A stretch of 29,088 bases of DNA from Fragilaria crotonensis (GCA_022925895.1 JAKSYS010000738.1:1-29088), one strand, 5' to 3'; numbered from the stretch's first letter, positions 9,901-19,222 are shown. The notes: generated by a model from the letters alone, not told the origin. Numbers and translations: made by a program.

Positions 9901-10140
9901 TAGTTTTCTACTGCAAAATTTGTACCACGGAATCTGGAATTCAAAATACATTTTCCAGTATTTCTAGACAGATCGAACAAACTGGATATGGCATTAACGG
10001 AGTACTTGTACATGAAATTGTTGTCCTTTCTACACAACGATTCGTACCACGTTATACAATATACATTGCTGGACACAGTGAAACATTTCTTCGGTGTAGC
10101 TTTCTACTGCAAAATTTGTACCATGTAGTTTTCTACCGCA
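9901..10140 (+). repeat. Short direct repeats (TTTCTACTGCAAAATTTGTA)
   Basis: The 20-base core occurs near 9905 and again near 10101. A shortened variant ending in CTACCGCAAA follows directly near 10124. They are spaced about 196 and 27 bases apart and may be fragments of one dispersed element. Confidence 0.65.
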
Positions 10141-10226
10141 AATGCTACGTCAGTACGTAGATTAAAAAATAACTATAAACGATTACTTTTGAAAATACAG
10201 TACGACAATATCTGAGTTATTTTAGG

Positions 10227-10311
10227 TATCCTACTATATTATAAATTAATTGTGTGCGTGTGTGCGTGCGTGCGTCCGTCTGTTACGGAGTATGACCACT
10301 CTGGGGTACTG
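10227..10311 (+). repeat. 85-bp repeat, left member of a distant inverted pair
   Basis: Begins with TATCCTAC, passes through an A/T-rich segment and a GTGTGCG microsatellite, and ends with a 31-base block containing ACGGAGTATGACCACTCT. The same arrangement occurs in reverse at 23106-23190, also 85 bases, with the terminal 31 bases identical. Weaker relatives of the terminal block are at 19187-19214 (reverse) and ~25476-25497 (forward). It is probably an end or solo copy of a mobile element family. Confidence 0.75.
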
Positions 10312-10459
10312 GATCAAATGAATACTGTCTGAATTTTTTCACTACGGAGCTTCGCCAGGGTTGAGTACTGAAAGTAACAGTAACCAAGAAGCTTCGCCAG
10401 TATTGGTGCTTGGCCCCCCCATGAACGCAAATTTTTTGATTACAAAAGCCATCCCTTAC

Positions 10460-10527
10460 TCAAATAACGTTTTATTAACGGTGGGTGTTTTGGTTTTTTG
10501 AAAAATAACGCTTAATTAACGGCGGGT
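10460..10527 (+). repeat. Paired direct repeat AATAACG...TTAACGGYGGGT
   Basis: Two ~25-base copies, near 10460-10484 (AATAACGTTTTATTAACGG) and 10503-10527 (AATAACGCTTAATTAACGG), lie about 43 bases apart upstream of the Helitron coding region. They may belong to its 5' end region, but no Helitron 5' terminus can be proven. Confidence 0.5.
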
Positions 10528-10564
10528 TGCGTCGTGAAGTTGTATTATTGGTGGTCATTGCACA

Positions 10565-10711
10565 GTACTGTACGCTGGCTGTACTGTAGTCCCTGTTACG
10601 ACTCTACATTGTACTCCAGTACCTCATACACTCACTCACTATAAGATGTACTCCGAGTACTGTACAGTATGGTACTGTACGCTGTACTGTAGACTCCAGT
10701 ACCTCATACAC
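10565..10711 (+). repeat. Duplicated GTAC-rich block upstream of the Helitron ORFs
   Basis: GTACTGTACGCTG followed by GTACTGTAG and CCAGTACCTCATACAC occurs twice, at about 10565-10632 and 10673-10711. The second copy is more compact. It lies just before the first Helitron ATG and could be part of its promoter. Confidence 0.6.
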
Positions 10712-10777
10712 CTACAGTAATTGTACCGCTCACATAATTCCTTGCTTCCAATTCTTTCCAATCAGCATATAACCATT

Positions 10778-11769
10778 ATGTCACACCCAAGTAAACATTC
10801 ACTATCAACAAAGCCAGCTGCCATTGCAGCAAGGAAAAGCGTGCCAAACTTCGCAACCTGTCCCAAGAAGAAGGTGGTGACCCTGTAGCTGCCACACAGA
10901 TGGCCGCCATCACCACCAGGAACCGTGAGCAGAAGAGACAAACACGTCTGGAGCACCTCCAGAGATCTCAAGAAGGTGACCCTGTTGCTGTCACACAGAT
11001 GGCCACCATCACCACCAGGAACCGTGAGCAGAAGAGACAAACACGTCTGGAGCGCCTCCAGAGATCTCAAGAAGGTGACCCTGTTGCTGTCACACAGATG
11101 GCTGCCATCACCACTCAGCACCAAGAGAACATGAGACAAACACGTCTGGAGCGCCTCCAGAGATCTCAAGAAGGTGACCCTGTTGCTGCCACACAGATGG
11201 CTGCCATCACCACTCAGCACCAAGAGCAGATGAGACAAACACGTCTGGAGCGCCTCCAGAGATCTCAAGAAGGTGACCCTGTTGCTGCCACACAGATGGC
11301 TGCCATCACCACTCAGCACCAAGAGCACATGAGACAAACACGTCTGGAGCGCCTCCAGAGATCTCAAGAAGGTGACCCTGTAGCTGCCACACAGATGGCT
11401 GCCATCACCACTAGGAACCAAGAGCAGATGAGACAAACACGTCTGGAGCGCCTCCAGAGATCTCAAGAAGGTGACCCTGTTGCTGCCACACAGATGGCTG
11501 CCATCACCACTCAGCACCAAGAGCACATGAGACAAACACGCCAAAGTTGCCAACGCACCAATGGCGCAGCCTATTCATCTGCTCCTGCTCCAGCACGTCA
11601 TGTCCTTGGCCCATGCACAGTTGAATGTCAGGGCTGCTCTGCACTGCATTTTCCAAATGAATCAAGGTCTGAAAGGGGCTACTTTTCATCTTGCTGTGCC
11701 AAGGGCAAGGTATCTCTCCTCCCTCGATCCCACACCAAATGTGTTGATGGATCTTTTTCATGCACATGA
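10778..11769 (+). pseudogene. Helitron protein N-terminal part with 33-residue tandem repeat
   Basis: A likely start is ATG 10778 (MSHPSKHSLSTKPAAIAARK). A frame change in the AAAA run near 10838 is needed to reach KRAKLRNLSQEEGGDP and the repeat array (10900-11553). The frame then runs into a Cys-containing segment (LGPCTVECQGCSALHFPNE ... SSCCAKGKVSL), which looks like the zinc-binding motif common near the start of Helitron proteins. Another frame change near 11715 leads into the Helitron-like N domain, read in the next entry. Charged Arg/Gln-rich N-terminal repeats are seen in some Helitron proteins; their role is unknown. Confidence 0.65.
10900..11550 (+). repeat. 99-bp coding tandem repeat (33 aa), about 6.5 copies
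   Basis: Units start at 10900, 10999, 11098, 11197, 11296, 11395 and 11494, exactly 99 bases apart, the last partial. A tail of an earlier unit is visible just before 10900. A typical unit begins MAAITTQHQEQMRQTRLERL and ends RSQEGDPVAATQ, which is strongly basic/Gln-rich and likely helical. Units differ mainly at the RN/QH and K/M/H positions. High base identity between units points to recent expansion. The antisense strand is also open across the array, an effect of the repeat. Confidence 0.92.
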
Positions 11770-12710
11770 ATTGTTCATGCCACACATCCGTGCCTACAAC
11801 TCTGCCTTGAGTTTTGCCTCAATAGGCGCTAATGTGGATGATGCTTTGATTGATAGGAGTTGTGGAATTTATACTTTTCGCATTCATGGCTCAATGTACC
11901 ACCGGTTAGGATCATTGCTCCCAGAACCTGGACAGCATCCTGCTTTTGCACAACTCTATTTCTATGACACTAACCATGAGGTGGACAATCGTTTACATCA
12001 TTTGAATACCTTGGACAGGAATACTTTGGTTTTATTGCAGCAAATGATTCAGAATCAAAACCGGCTGTATGGATTATTCAAGCAAGCTCTTGATGAGGAA
12101 ACCTTGGCCAGTAATACTGATGGTAATCATGATGTTGAATTGCCTGGCCACAATGTTGCAATGCATATCCTGGATCAACCTGAATTGGACAACAGACGGT
12201 ACAATGCACCAAGTTCCAGTGAGGTAGCTGTGATTCTTCCTGACGAAGGTTCAGGTAACCGTGATATTCGAGTATTGCTTCGTGCTGGAGCAATTCAGTC
12301 AATCTCAGAGCTCCATCCCGACTATTCTCCACTGGCATATGTACTCCTTTTTCCAACAGGCTCCCCAAGAGGCTGGCATCCTGGCATGATGCAAACTGGT
12401 CCAAATGCTACGACTCCACATTTGACAAGATTAACTTGCCTCATGCATGCTGCATTTCGGCTTTTTATACGACCTGCTGCTCAGTTCTCCAATCACCTTC
12501 ACTTTGCAGGGAAGCTGTTTCACCAATACATTGTGGACTGCTATGCCCAAGTGGAACAAGGCCGTCTTAATTTCATCCGTCTTAATCAACCAAGATTGCG
12601 TGCTGAACTTTATCAAGGCATTGCAGATGCTGTTGCTGGTGAGGATGTGACAAACACTCGACAGCTGGGGCGACGAATCATTCTGCCTTCATCTCACATT
12701 GGAGTGCAAG
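11700..12710 (+). pseudogene. Helitron-like N domain segment
   Basis: One frame (open 11561-12787) encodes the Helitron-like N region: LDPTPNVLMDLFHAHELFMP, YNSALSFASIGANVDD, GIYTFRIHGSMYHRLGSLLP, then AQLYFYDTNHEVDNRL. Later come HPDYSPLAYVLLFPTG, GWHPGM and FHQYIVDCYAQVE, which are typical of Helitron Rep proteins just before the nuclease motifs. It is entered by a frame change near 11715 and left by another near 12703, where one base is missing within GGAGTGC before ARNMHQLCQDALAI. Residues after that point in this frame (QETCTSFARM...) are out of frame. Confidence 0.8.
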
Positions 12711-13850
12711 AAACATGCACCAGCTTTGCCAGGATGCATTGGCAATTGTGCGCCGAATGGGCAAGCCAGACCTCTTTATTACAATGACAACCAATCCGCA
12801 GTGGCCAGAAGTTGTTGAAAACCTTCTTCCTGGCCAAACTGTAAATGACAGACCAGATTTGGTGGCACGAGTGTTCCATCTCAAATTTACAGAGATGATG
12901 TTTGACCTCCAGAAGCGGCAAGTGCTTGGAAGGGTTGTGGCTGCTATCTACACCATCGAATTTCAGAAGCGAGGATTGCCACATGCACATGTACTGGTCA
13001 TTTTGGCAGAGAATGACAAACCGCGCACAGAATCTGACATTGACCATATTGTTTCAGCTGAGATCCCAGATGCATTGATAGATCCTGAACTTTTGCAACT
13101 GTGAAGAGGTGTATGTTGCATGGGCCCTGTGGCACCAAAGTTTCCCAATCGATGGAAAAATTTGAAGTGTTGTAATAGTTCTACAAAGCCAGCAGGTGAA
13201 TGCAAGGACAAGTATCCCGGCCCTTTCAAGATGAGACAACACTCAATGATGATGGATTCCCTCAATATCATCGACGTGATGATGGAAGGACTGTAACTGT
13301 TCGAGGAGCTGAGTTGGACAACCGCTGGGTTGTGCCATATAATTGCCATCTTACCAAGAAGTATGATTGTCATATCAATGTTGAGGTGTGCAATTCAGTG
13401 CAGGCCGTCAAGTACCTCTACAAGTATGTATACAAGGGACACGACCGTGCTGCAGTCCAGATGGGGAAGATGTTGATGAGATCAAGCTCTATCTTGATGG
13501 ACGTTATGTCTCTGCATCAGAGGCATGCTGGCGCCTCTTCAGCCTTCGTCTACATTCAGAGAAGCCCAATGTGATGCGCCTAATGTTCCATCTTCCCAAT
13601 CAGCAATCAGTGGTTTTGAGGAAAATGAAAATGTTGCTCAAGTGCTTGCAAGAGGACCACCCTGTACACAATTGACTGCCTGGTTGGACCTCAATCGGCA
13701 TGATCAGTATGCTCGCCAGTTCCTTTATCATGACATCCCACAACACTACACATGGAAAAGTGCTGGTGTCGAGAAGTGCTGGGTACGACTCCAATCACCG
13801 GCAGACATTCCCCACTGTGTCTCGCCTCTACAGTGCTTCCCCTTCTTCTG
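12703..13850 (+). pseudogene. Helitron HUH Rep nuclease segment
   Basis: Starting in the frame of 12715-13104: KPDLFITMTTNPQWPE, then RGLPHAHVLVIL, whose HAH (codons 12982-12990) is the HUH metal-binding motif. A stop at 13102-13104 and frame changes in 13100-13215 follow. The next frame carries VPYNCHLTKKYDCHINVEVC and VKYLYKYVYKG (13407-13439), the Rep tyrosine motif region that nicks DNA in rolling-circle transposition. Further frame changes near 13465, 13615 and 13790 are needed to follow DEIKLYLDGRYVSASEACWR, PCTQLTAWLDLNRHD and onward. HUH and Tyr residues are preserved, but the frame is not. Confidence 0.8.
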
Positions 13851-15799
13851 GTGAGAGATACTTCCTGCGAAGGATGTTGACTGTAGTGAAAGGTGCAACA
13901 AGCTTTGAAGCTCTACGAACCGTTGATGATGTACTTTGTCCAACATTTCAAGATGCCTGTCGTACATTGGGTCTTCTAGATGATGATACTGAGTGGCATC
14001 GAGCCATGCAGGAAGCCACACAGACACTCTCCCCAGCAAGGCTCAGAAGACTTTTTGCAATCATCCTCTTCAACTGTGATGTCTCTGACCCAAGGTCACT
14101 CTATGACTCTCACTGGGCTGCCCTGTCAGAAGACTATGCACACCGTCAACCCAGCCTTAGTGAACAACACCTGCAGGACCTCCTTGTGCGTAAACTTGAT
14201 GCCCTTCTGGGGATAATGCACAGCCGTTCTGTATTCGAATGGATACCATCCCTCCGCACACTTCTGGTTGAGGAGCATGGGAGTGCCATGGACAACAATT
14301 CAGTCAACCATTTGTTAGAATTGCAGCTGTCATCATCCAACACTGATATTCAACAGCAGCTGGATCGCCTCCCTCTCCTGAATCTTGAACAGCGTGCTAT
14401 TTTTGATGCTGTACTTGCTTCTGTGAACAACAATGCTGGTACTGAAAATCAGAAAAATGTTTATTTTGTTGATGGACCTGCAGGCTCAGGTAAGACGGAG
14501 TTGTTCAGGATGATCCTTGCCAAGGTGCGCAGTGAAGGGAAGGTTGCCCTTGCAACGGCCATATCAGGCATTGCTGCCTCAAACTTTGCCCCTTTGGGCC
14601 GTACTCTGCACTATATATCCGGGCTTCCAATTCAATTATATGAAACATCCATGTGCAACCTATCAAAAGAGAAGGCAGAAGTTATGAAGGTTGCAAAGAT
14701 TTTGATCATTGATGAGATCACAATGCTTAAGGGTGTTGGTCTTGATGTTCTTTCACAGTCTCTTTGTGATTTACTTGAACGTAATGATGCTCCATTTGGT
14801 GGCTTGGTTGTCGTCATGGGTGGTGACTTTCGTCAAGTGCTTCCCATACTACGCCATGCTGGAAGAGCTACCACTGTGCATTCAACTGTCCTACAATCCA
14901 AAGTCTGGCAAACATCATCTGTGAATGTAATGCAACTCTCTGAAAATATGCGATTGCGAATGGACTTACAGAACACAAATGCTAACCCAGAGTTCCAAGA
15001 AGTACTTTCCCATTTTGCATCTTTCCTGTTGAGGATCGGCGAGGATATGGAGCCTTCCCCAATAAATCTACCATCTTATATATTCCAGCCTCAGGATACA
15101 AACGAACTGGTTGAGCATGTGTTTGATGATTTTTCTTCCAATGAACCAGCCTATTGGTCTGAACGTGCTATTCTATGTCCTAAAAACAAAGATGTTCAAA
15201 GAATCAATGATATGGTAACCTCAAGGCTACCTCATGATGAACATGTGTTTCTCAGTATTGACAACATCATATCTGAGGAACCTAATGATCCTGCACATAC
15301 CCTCTATCCTCCTGAATTCCTGAACTCTTTGGAGCTATCTGGCCTTCCACCACATTGCCTCACTCTGAAAAAGGCATGTTGGTCATGCTGCTCGAAACCT
15401 ATCAAGCACACTCAGCAATGGCACCCGTCTCATTGTTCGCCGTATCTCACAGTCTGTCCTCCAGTGTTTGATTCCTACCACTGCAGAAATTGTGGACATA
15501 CCACGGATTGCTCTCCTATCACCTCAAGATGAGCTGCCATTTGTCTTCAAACGCGTCAGTTTCAGTTCAACCAGCATATGCAATGACGATCAACAAGAGT
15601 CAAGGTCAAACATTGCGAAGAGTTGGCATTTTCTTGCCACAAGGTGTATTTGCACATGGCCAGCTTTACGTTGCTCTCTCAAGAGTTCGTAACCCATGAT
15701 CTTTTCATATTTACTGATGGTCATCTTCTGCACAACATTGTTTATAAGGAGGTCCTGATATCAAAACTGTGCCCTCAGTATCATCAACAGGATTTGTAA
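13790..15799 (+). pseudogene. Helitron PIF1-type helicase segment
   Basis: The longest piece is a frame open 13700-15532, meaningful from about 13790 (TFPTVSRLYS). It has a superfamily 1B helicase core: Walker A GPAGSGKT (14474-14497), Walker B LIIDEI (near 14705-14720), and MGGDFRQVLPI. After about 15370 the frame changes at least four times, and motif VI then appears as INKSQGQTL (15589-15615) with [14 protein letters not shown]. The protein ends with DLFIFTDGHLLHN in another frame and a stop at 15797-15799. The helicase unwinds DNA during rolling-circle transposition. The core motifs are intact while the C-terminal third is shattered by 1-base changes. Confidence 0.85.
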
Positions 15800-15939
15800 A
15801 CAACTTCAATACTGTGTATTTTGGCAATCTAAATTAGCAAATTTCTATGAATTTGTCACTTTTTTCCTCATCTAATTGTGTTGTAAAACACATCATTTGC
15901 AGCACGCTTGCCACTACACACAACCGTGCACAACCCATA

Positions 15940-16034
15940 CCGTACATGTATTCCAAAAGTCCGACCGATTGGGAGGCGTGGGTTTTTTCGTTTTTACCGT
16001 ACACGTATTCCAAAAGTCCGACCAATTGGGAGGC
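15940..16034 (+). repeat. Paired direct repeat near the Helitron 3' end
   Basis: ATTCCAAAAGTCCGACC followed by RATTGGGAGGC occurs twice, at about 15940-15978 and 15997-16034, 57 bases apart. The second copy runs into CACCCACTAG. Both contain a CCRATTGG palindrome, so the transposon may carry a duplicated 3' end. Confidence 0.7.
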
Positions 16035-16042
16035 ACCCACTA

Positions 16043-16907
16043 GTATATAATAATAATAATTCCAACGAAAAAATCTTGACATCTCGAACCCCGGTGTGTC
16101 TGGGGTACGGAGCAACTCTACTCGTAACTTGGTATTCATGCAACTCGAGACTGGAACATGCCCTAAATTTACGGCTTCGAGTGGCCGAGAAACCTACCGT
16201 AGCATTCCATCATGCCAGTACCAGTACTGGAAGTAAAAGATCGTTCCTGGTAGGTAGTACTCGAGTACTCCAGTACATGGGGTACCATGAAAGATTCGTC
16301 GGGGCGCATAGACAATAGACAATACTGTACTCGGAGTACCATACTGAGTAGACACCTCCGGTACATGTAGTACGCAGTATGCATACGCACACGTGAAAGA
16401 TTTCAGTTGTATGTACTATGTACATACGAGTAACGAGTATACACCGTACCCTTGTACAGTGTACCAAGTACCCAGTAGCACTTGCACGCTCGCACGTCGC
16501 CCATAAGCAATACCAGGTATGCATACCAGTACTAGTACCTGGTACGATGTACCAGGTACAAGTACAAGTCGTATGCATTATGCATGCATGCATCCCTCGA
16601 TGTCTGCCTGCTGCCTGGTCATACAAGTACTTGTATGCATACCAGGTACTGTACTCAGTACTCGTACCATAGAATGTTAACAATACTTGAGAACACGCAG
16701 ACCCAGAACCACTGCAGTTCAAGTACTGGTACCGTCAATTGAAAATTCCAGGATTATTTTTTACACGTTGTTCTTTCAGCTTCCACACGACAGAAAATCA
16801 TATTGCGAACACTGCATAACCGAATTTTGGACTGTTTCGTTACACCACTTCATGCTTTCACTCCCACACCACTAACAACAACATCTCTTTGAAAGTCCTA
16901 TACAACC
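16043..16907. other. GTAC-rich intergenic region upstream of the BAP31-like gene
   Basis: No gene is supported. From ~16200 to 16730 the sequence is extremely dense in GTAC, AGTACT, GGTACC and TGCATGCA palindromes. Open frames on both strands here are by-products of this composition, rich in Tyr, Val and Cys. A TATAATAATAATAAT run sits at ~16045-16061. The last ~150 bases are the probable promoter and 5' UTR of the gene at 16908. Confidence 0.55.
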
Positions 16908-17414
16908 ATGGCGTCTCTGATCTGGACCTCAGTATGGTTCTTCCTCATGTTCGAATTGATGGTCACTTTGATATTGGTCATTCCCGTCCCTCGCAAGATT
17001 CGCAATGCGATAACGCGTCAGATCAACCGCTTGGACTTGGGCAATCGTTTGGGGAAGGTCATCATCTTCATCGGGATAGCCTTATCCTTGGCTCTCCTTG
17101 AATCCATTTCGTCAGTTCAGTATATTTCAACCAAGGAACTCGAGCACACAACCCCAGAACATGACCGCATCGTACATGATTTGATGAAGCAACGCAAGTT
17201 TAGGAGTGAACGAAATCTTTATTTGGCCGGTTTTTCATTGACTCTGTTGTTTGTTATTGTGCGGATTCTGCAACTGATGCAAGAGTCGGTCGAATGGGAA
17301 GCGCAAGTTGACGCGCTAACGAAGGCAGTTGCAAGCGAACAACAACAGCAAGTCCAAAGTCAGGGAGTGGAATTGACAAGCATGAAGCCAACACAAATGA
17401 AGAAAAAAGATTGA
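16908..17414 (+). CDS. BAP29/BAP31-family ER membrane protein
   Basis: A 168-residue intronless protein with the start in good context (ACAACCATGG). Three hydrophobic segments lie at about residues 5-27, 49-68 and 103-123, with RSERNLYLAGFSLTLLFVIV before and within the third. That is the hallmark of the BAP31/Yet1 family, ER proteins acting as cargo chaperones and in ER quality control. The C-terminus is shorter than in animal BAP31: a brief coiled-coil-like Gln/Glu stretch and a terminal KKKD, which fits a dilysine (KKxx) ER-retrieval signal. Caspase-recognition and death-effector-like parts of animal BAP31 are absent. The gene lies alone between two transposons and looks intact. Confidence 0.87.
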   Translation: MASLIWTSVWFFLMFELMVTLILVIPVPRKIRNAITRQINRLDLGNRLGKVIIFIGIALSLALLESISSVQYISTKELEHTTPEHDRIVHDLMKQRKFRSERNLYLAGFSLTLLFVIVRILQLMQESVEWEAQVDALTKAVASEQQQQVQSQGVELTSMKPTQMKKKD

Positions 17415-17860
17415 GAGACGCATTTACAAATTACCTCCTTTATTTCAGAGATTCACAAGTAGGGCATTGGAGTAGTTGACAGTTTGCACTCTTAGTTAGC
17501 ATGAGGTCAGGGCAACAACAAGGACCTGGAAGATTCGCTCACATTCATGTACTGTAGTGTACATCACGGGCGACATGCGACGTGCATGGTGTATGGGCAC
17601 CAGCACTACCAGGTACGATGTACCAGGTACCACATAAAAATGGCTTGGAACCAATAGTTTCACAAGAGTTTTAATTATGAATACTATGGCATACTACGAG
17701 AGTAACTAGGAAATATAATAACGCAGGATGTTACCATAGGGTCCGGTACAGAATGTACGCACGCGACGAAGCACTGCAAAATACGTCTGACAGGACTGTT
17801 CACGGCGGACAATTGTATGATACATGTATGTGCATATGGCAAGTGCCTAATAACTACTAG
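17415..17860. other. Spacer after the BAP31-like gene
   Basis: Presumed 3' UTR, then GTAC-containing sequence (CCAGGTACGATGTACCAGGTACC near 17608-17631 in fragments) and A/T-rich DNA. No gene is seen. Confidence 0.45.
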
Positions 17861-17863
17861 CTA

Positions 17864-18565
17864 GTGCCCACTACACGATGGACGAGATTTTACCATGTCC
17901 CTTCCCAACTCAACATCTGTCCACTTGCATTATTTCTTGACTACATATTGGACCACAAGTCCATCAATTCTTGTTCAATTCAAGAATTTGAAACAGATCT
18001 GAAATTGAGAAAGTACCCCGAAACTTTTCGCCAACTCAGATTGTTCGCAACGCCACTGCTTCAAAATTTGTTTGCAATGATGTCGCACCAATGTGGCATC
18101 CGGACTCTATTTCTGCACCACATTTCGGACCACAAGTCCATCAATTCTGGTCCAAATGACAAATTTGAAACAGATCCAAGATCTGGAGATCACCCCGAAA
18201 CTTTCTGCCAACTCAGATTGTTCGCAACGCTATTTCTTCAAAATTCGTTTGCGATGATATCACACCATTGTTGCATCCGGACTCTATTTCTGCACCACAT
18301 ATCGGACCACAAGTCCATCAATTCTGGTCCAAATGACAAATTTGAAACAGATCCGAGATCTGGAGATCACCCCGAAACTTTCTGCCAACTCAGATTGTTC
18401 GCAACGCCATTTCTTCAAAATTCGTTTGCGATGATATCACACCAGAGTTGCATCCGGACTCTATTTCTGCACCACATATCGGACCACAAGTCCATCAATT
18501 CTGGTCCAAATGACAAATTTGAAACAGATCCGAGATCGAGAGAGCACCCCACAACTTTCTGTTAA
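17864..18565 (+). CDS. Hypothetical ORF made of 59-residue repeats (doubtful gene)
   Basis: A 233-codon plus-strand frame over the tandem repeat; its first listed codon is not ATG. Each unit reads roughly CIRTLFLHHISDHKSINSGP, NDKFETDPRSGDHPETFC, QLRLFATPFLQNSFAMISH. It ends at TAA (18563-18565). The minus strand is interrupted by a stop in every unit, so openness on plus is not trivial. However, any in-frame period divisible by 3 stays open once one unit is open. No domain is recognised. It may be a minisatellite or a piece of a transposon, or a real repeat protein. Confidence 0.25.
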   Translation: MPTTRWTRFYHVPSQLNICPLALFLDYILDHKSINSCSIQEFETDLKLRKYPETFRQLRLFATPLLQNLFAMMSHQCGIRTLFLHHISDHKSINSGPNDKFETDPRSGDHPETFCQLRLFATLFLQNSFAMISHHCCIRTLFLHHISDHKSINSGPNDKFETDPRSGDHPETFCQLRLFATPFLQNSFAMISHQSCIRTLFLHHISDHKSINSGPNDKFETDPRSREHPTTFC

Positions 18566-18626
18566 CTCAGATTGTTCGCAATGCCATTGCTTCAAATTCG
18601 TTTGCGATGATATCGCACCAGTGTGG
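17914..18626 (+). repeat. 177-bp tandem repeat, about four copies
   Basis: Landmark CATCCGGACTCTATTTCTGC recurs at 18097, 18274 and 18451 (177-base spacing). Diverged starts lie at 17914 (CATCTGTCC, 183 bases before) and 18627 (CATCCAGAATG, 176 bases after). The two central units are nearly identical; the first is most diverged. The period equals 59 codons, so one plus-strand frame stays open across the array. Confidence 0.9.
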
Positions 18627-19222
18627 CATCCAGAATGATCGTCCAAACTCCAAACATCCATATCTGGAAACGAGTAGCCTCCATTCTTTGTGCATCATCC
18701 TCCTTCTTGTCTGGAGCAAGAAGCCACTTTTCTTGAATTCTTGTCTTGTAGGAGGCGGAGGTGGATTCGCATGCAGTTGTTGGTGGTGTCGTGTTGTTGT
18801 TGTTGTTGTTATTGTTGCTTGTACATGTATGTGCTCCGAAGTACCCGGAGAACTTAGAAGTACCACCGAGAGAGTGTCTTTCGAGTAACGTTCTACTTAG
18901 ATCAGAAGTAACATTTCTGTACCATTTTTGAGTACCCACAGCGTTACCGGATCATCAAAAATACCATTCAACTATGTAGGAATTACGCGTGAAGGTACTG
19001 CTGTCCTCAGAGGGGTATTTTAGATTTGCGTAGAGCGTCTCGTTGCACTTAGTATCAGTCAGTGAAAATCTACCAGCGTAACGTTACTTTAGTAACGTTT
19101 ATGATCTAATACTCTAGTAGAGAGTGGGTTCCTCACAACTGATCGGAGTATGATATACACTACAAGTCTACAGGATACAGGACGCACAGTACCCAAAACT
19201 GGTCATACTCCGTAGCCCATCA
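18566..19222. other. Spacer with (GTT)n microsatellite
   Basis: No supportable gene. It contains the last partial 177-bp unit, a (GTT)n run near 18791-18815 and GTAC-containing sequence. At 19187-19214 is a reverse-oriented relative of the terminal block of the 85-bp repeat, ending nine bases before the Harbinger TIR. Confidence 0.5.

Larger units (their letters stand above)
9197..10560. other. Repeat-rich spacer without a supportable gene
   Basis: Contains GTAC-rich stretches (~9540-9760), three copies of a TAGNTTTCTACYGCAAA-type motif (9901, ~10097, ~10124), ACTACGTCG direct repeats (~9868-9890), a GTGC/GTGTG microsatellite (~10250-10280) and paired GAGCTTCGCCAG/AAGCTTCGCCAG motifs (~10347, ~10390). 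A 164-codon minus-strand open frame (9582-10076) covers these repeats and has no recognisable domain. Confidence 0.5.
10560..16042 (+). mobile_element. Decayed autonomous Helitron (RepHel)
   Basis: A rolling-circle transposon coding for the Helitron-like N domain, a HUH Rep nuclease and a PIF1-type helicase, all on the plus strand from about 10778 to 15799. At least ten frame changes and stops break the reading frame, so this copy cannot make the full protein as it reads here. The 3' end is placed tentatively at CTAG (16039-16042) followed by T, with the small palindrome CCAATTGG 13-20 bases upstream, in line with Helitron CTRR-type ends inserting before T. The 5' end is uncertain: 10560 is only where promoter-like GTAC-rich repeats begin, and a 5' TC terminus was not identified. 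Confidence 0.8.

Noticed and set aside
9582-10076. 164-codon minus-strand open frame
   Set aside because: Lies over short direct repeats and GTAC-rich DNA, has Tyr/Ser-rich sequence with no domain and no supporting context.
10900-11550. Regular repeats considered as a CRISPR array
   Set aside because: The units are contiguous 99-bp coding repeats without unique spacers, in a eukaryotic transposon.
10762-11553. 263-codon minus-strand open frame of repeated Leu/Ser/Cys units
   Set aside because: Exact antisense of the 99-bp repeat that encodes the Helitron N-terminal array; openness is a by-product of the repeat period, and the plus strand has the sensible context.
16210-16722. 170-codon minus-strand open frame rich in Tyr, Cys and Thr
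   Set aside because: Composition is dictated by GTAC/GTACT palindromes; both strands are open in the same area.
18567-18866. Minus-strand open frame with Thr and Pro runs
   Set aside because: The runs come from a (GTT)n microsatellite and neighbouring low-complexity DNA; no domain.
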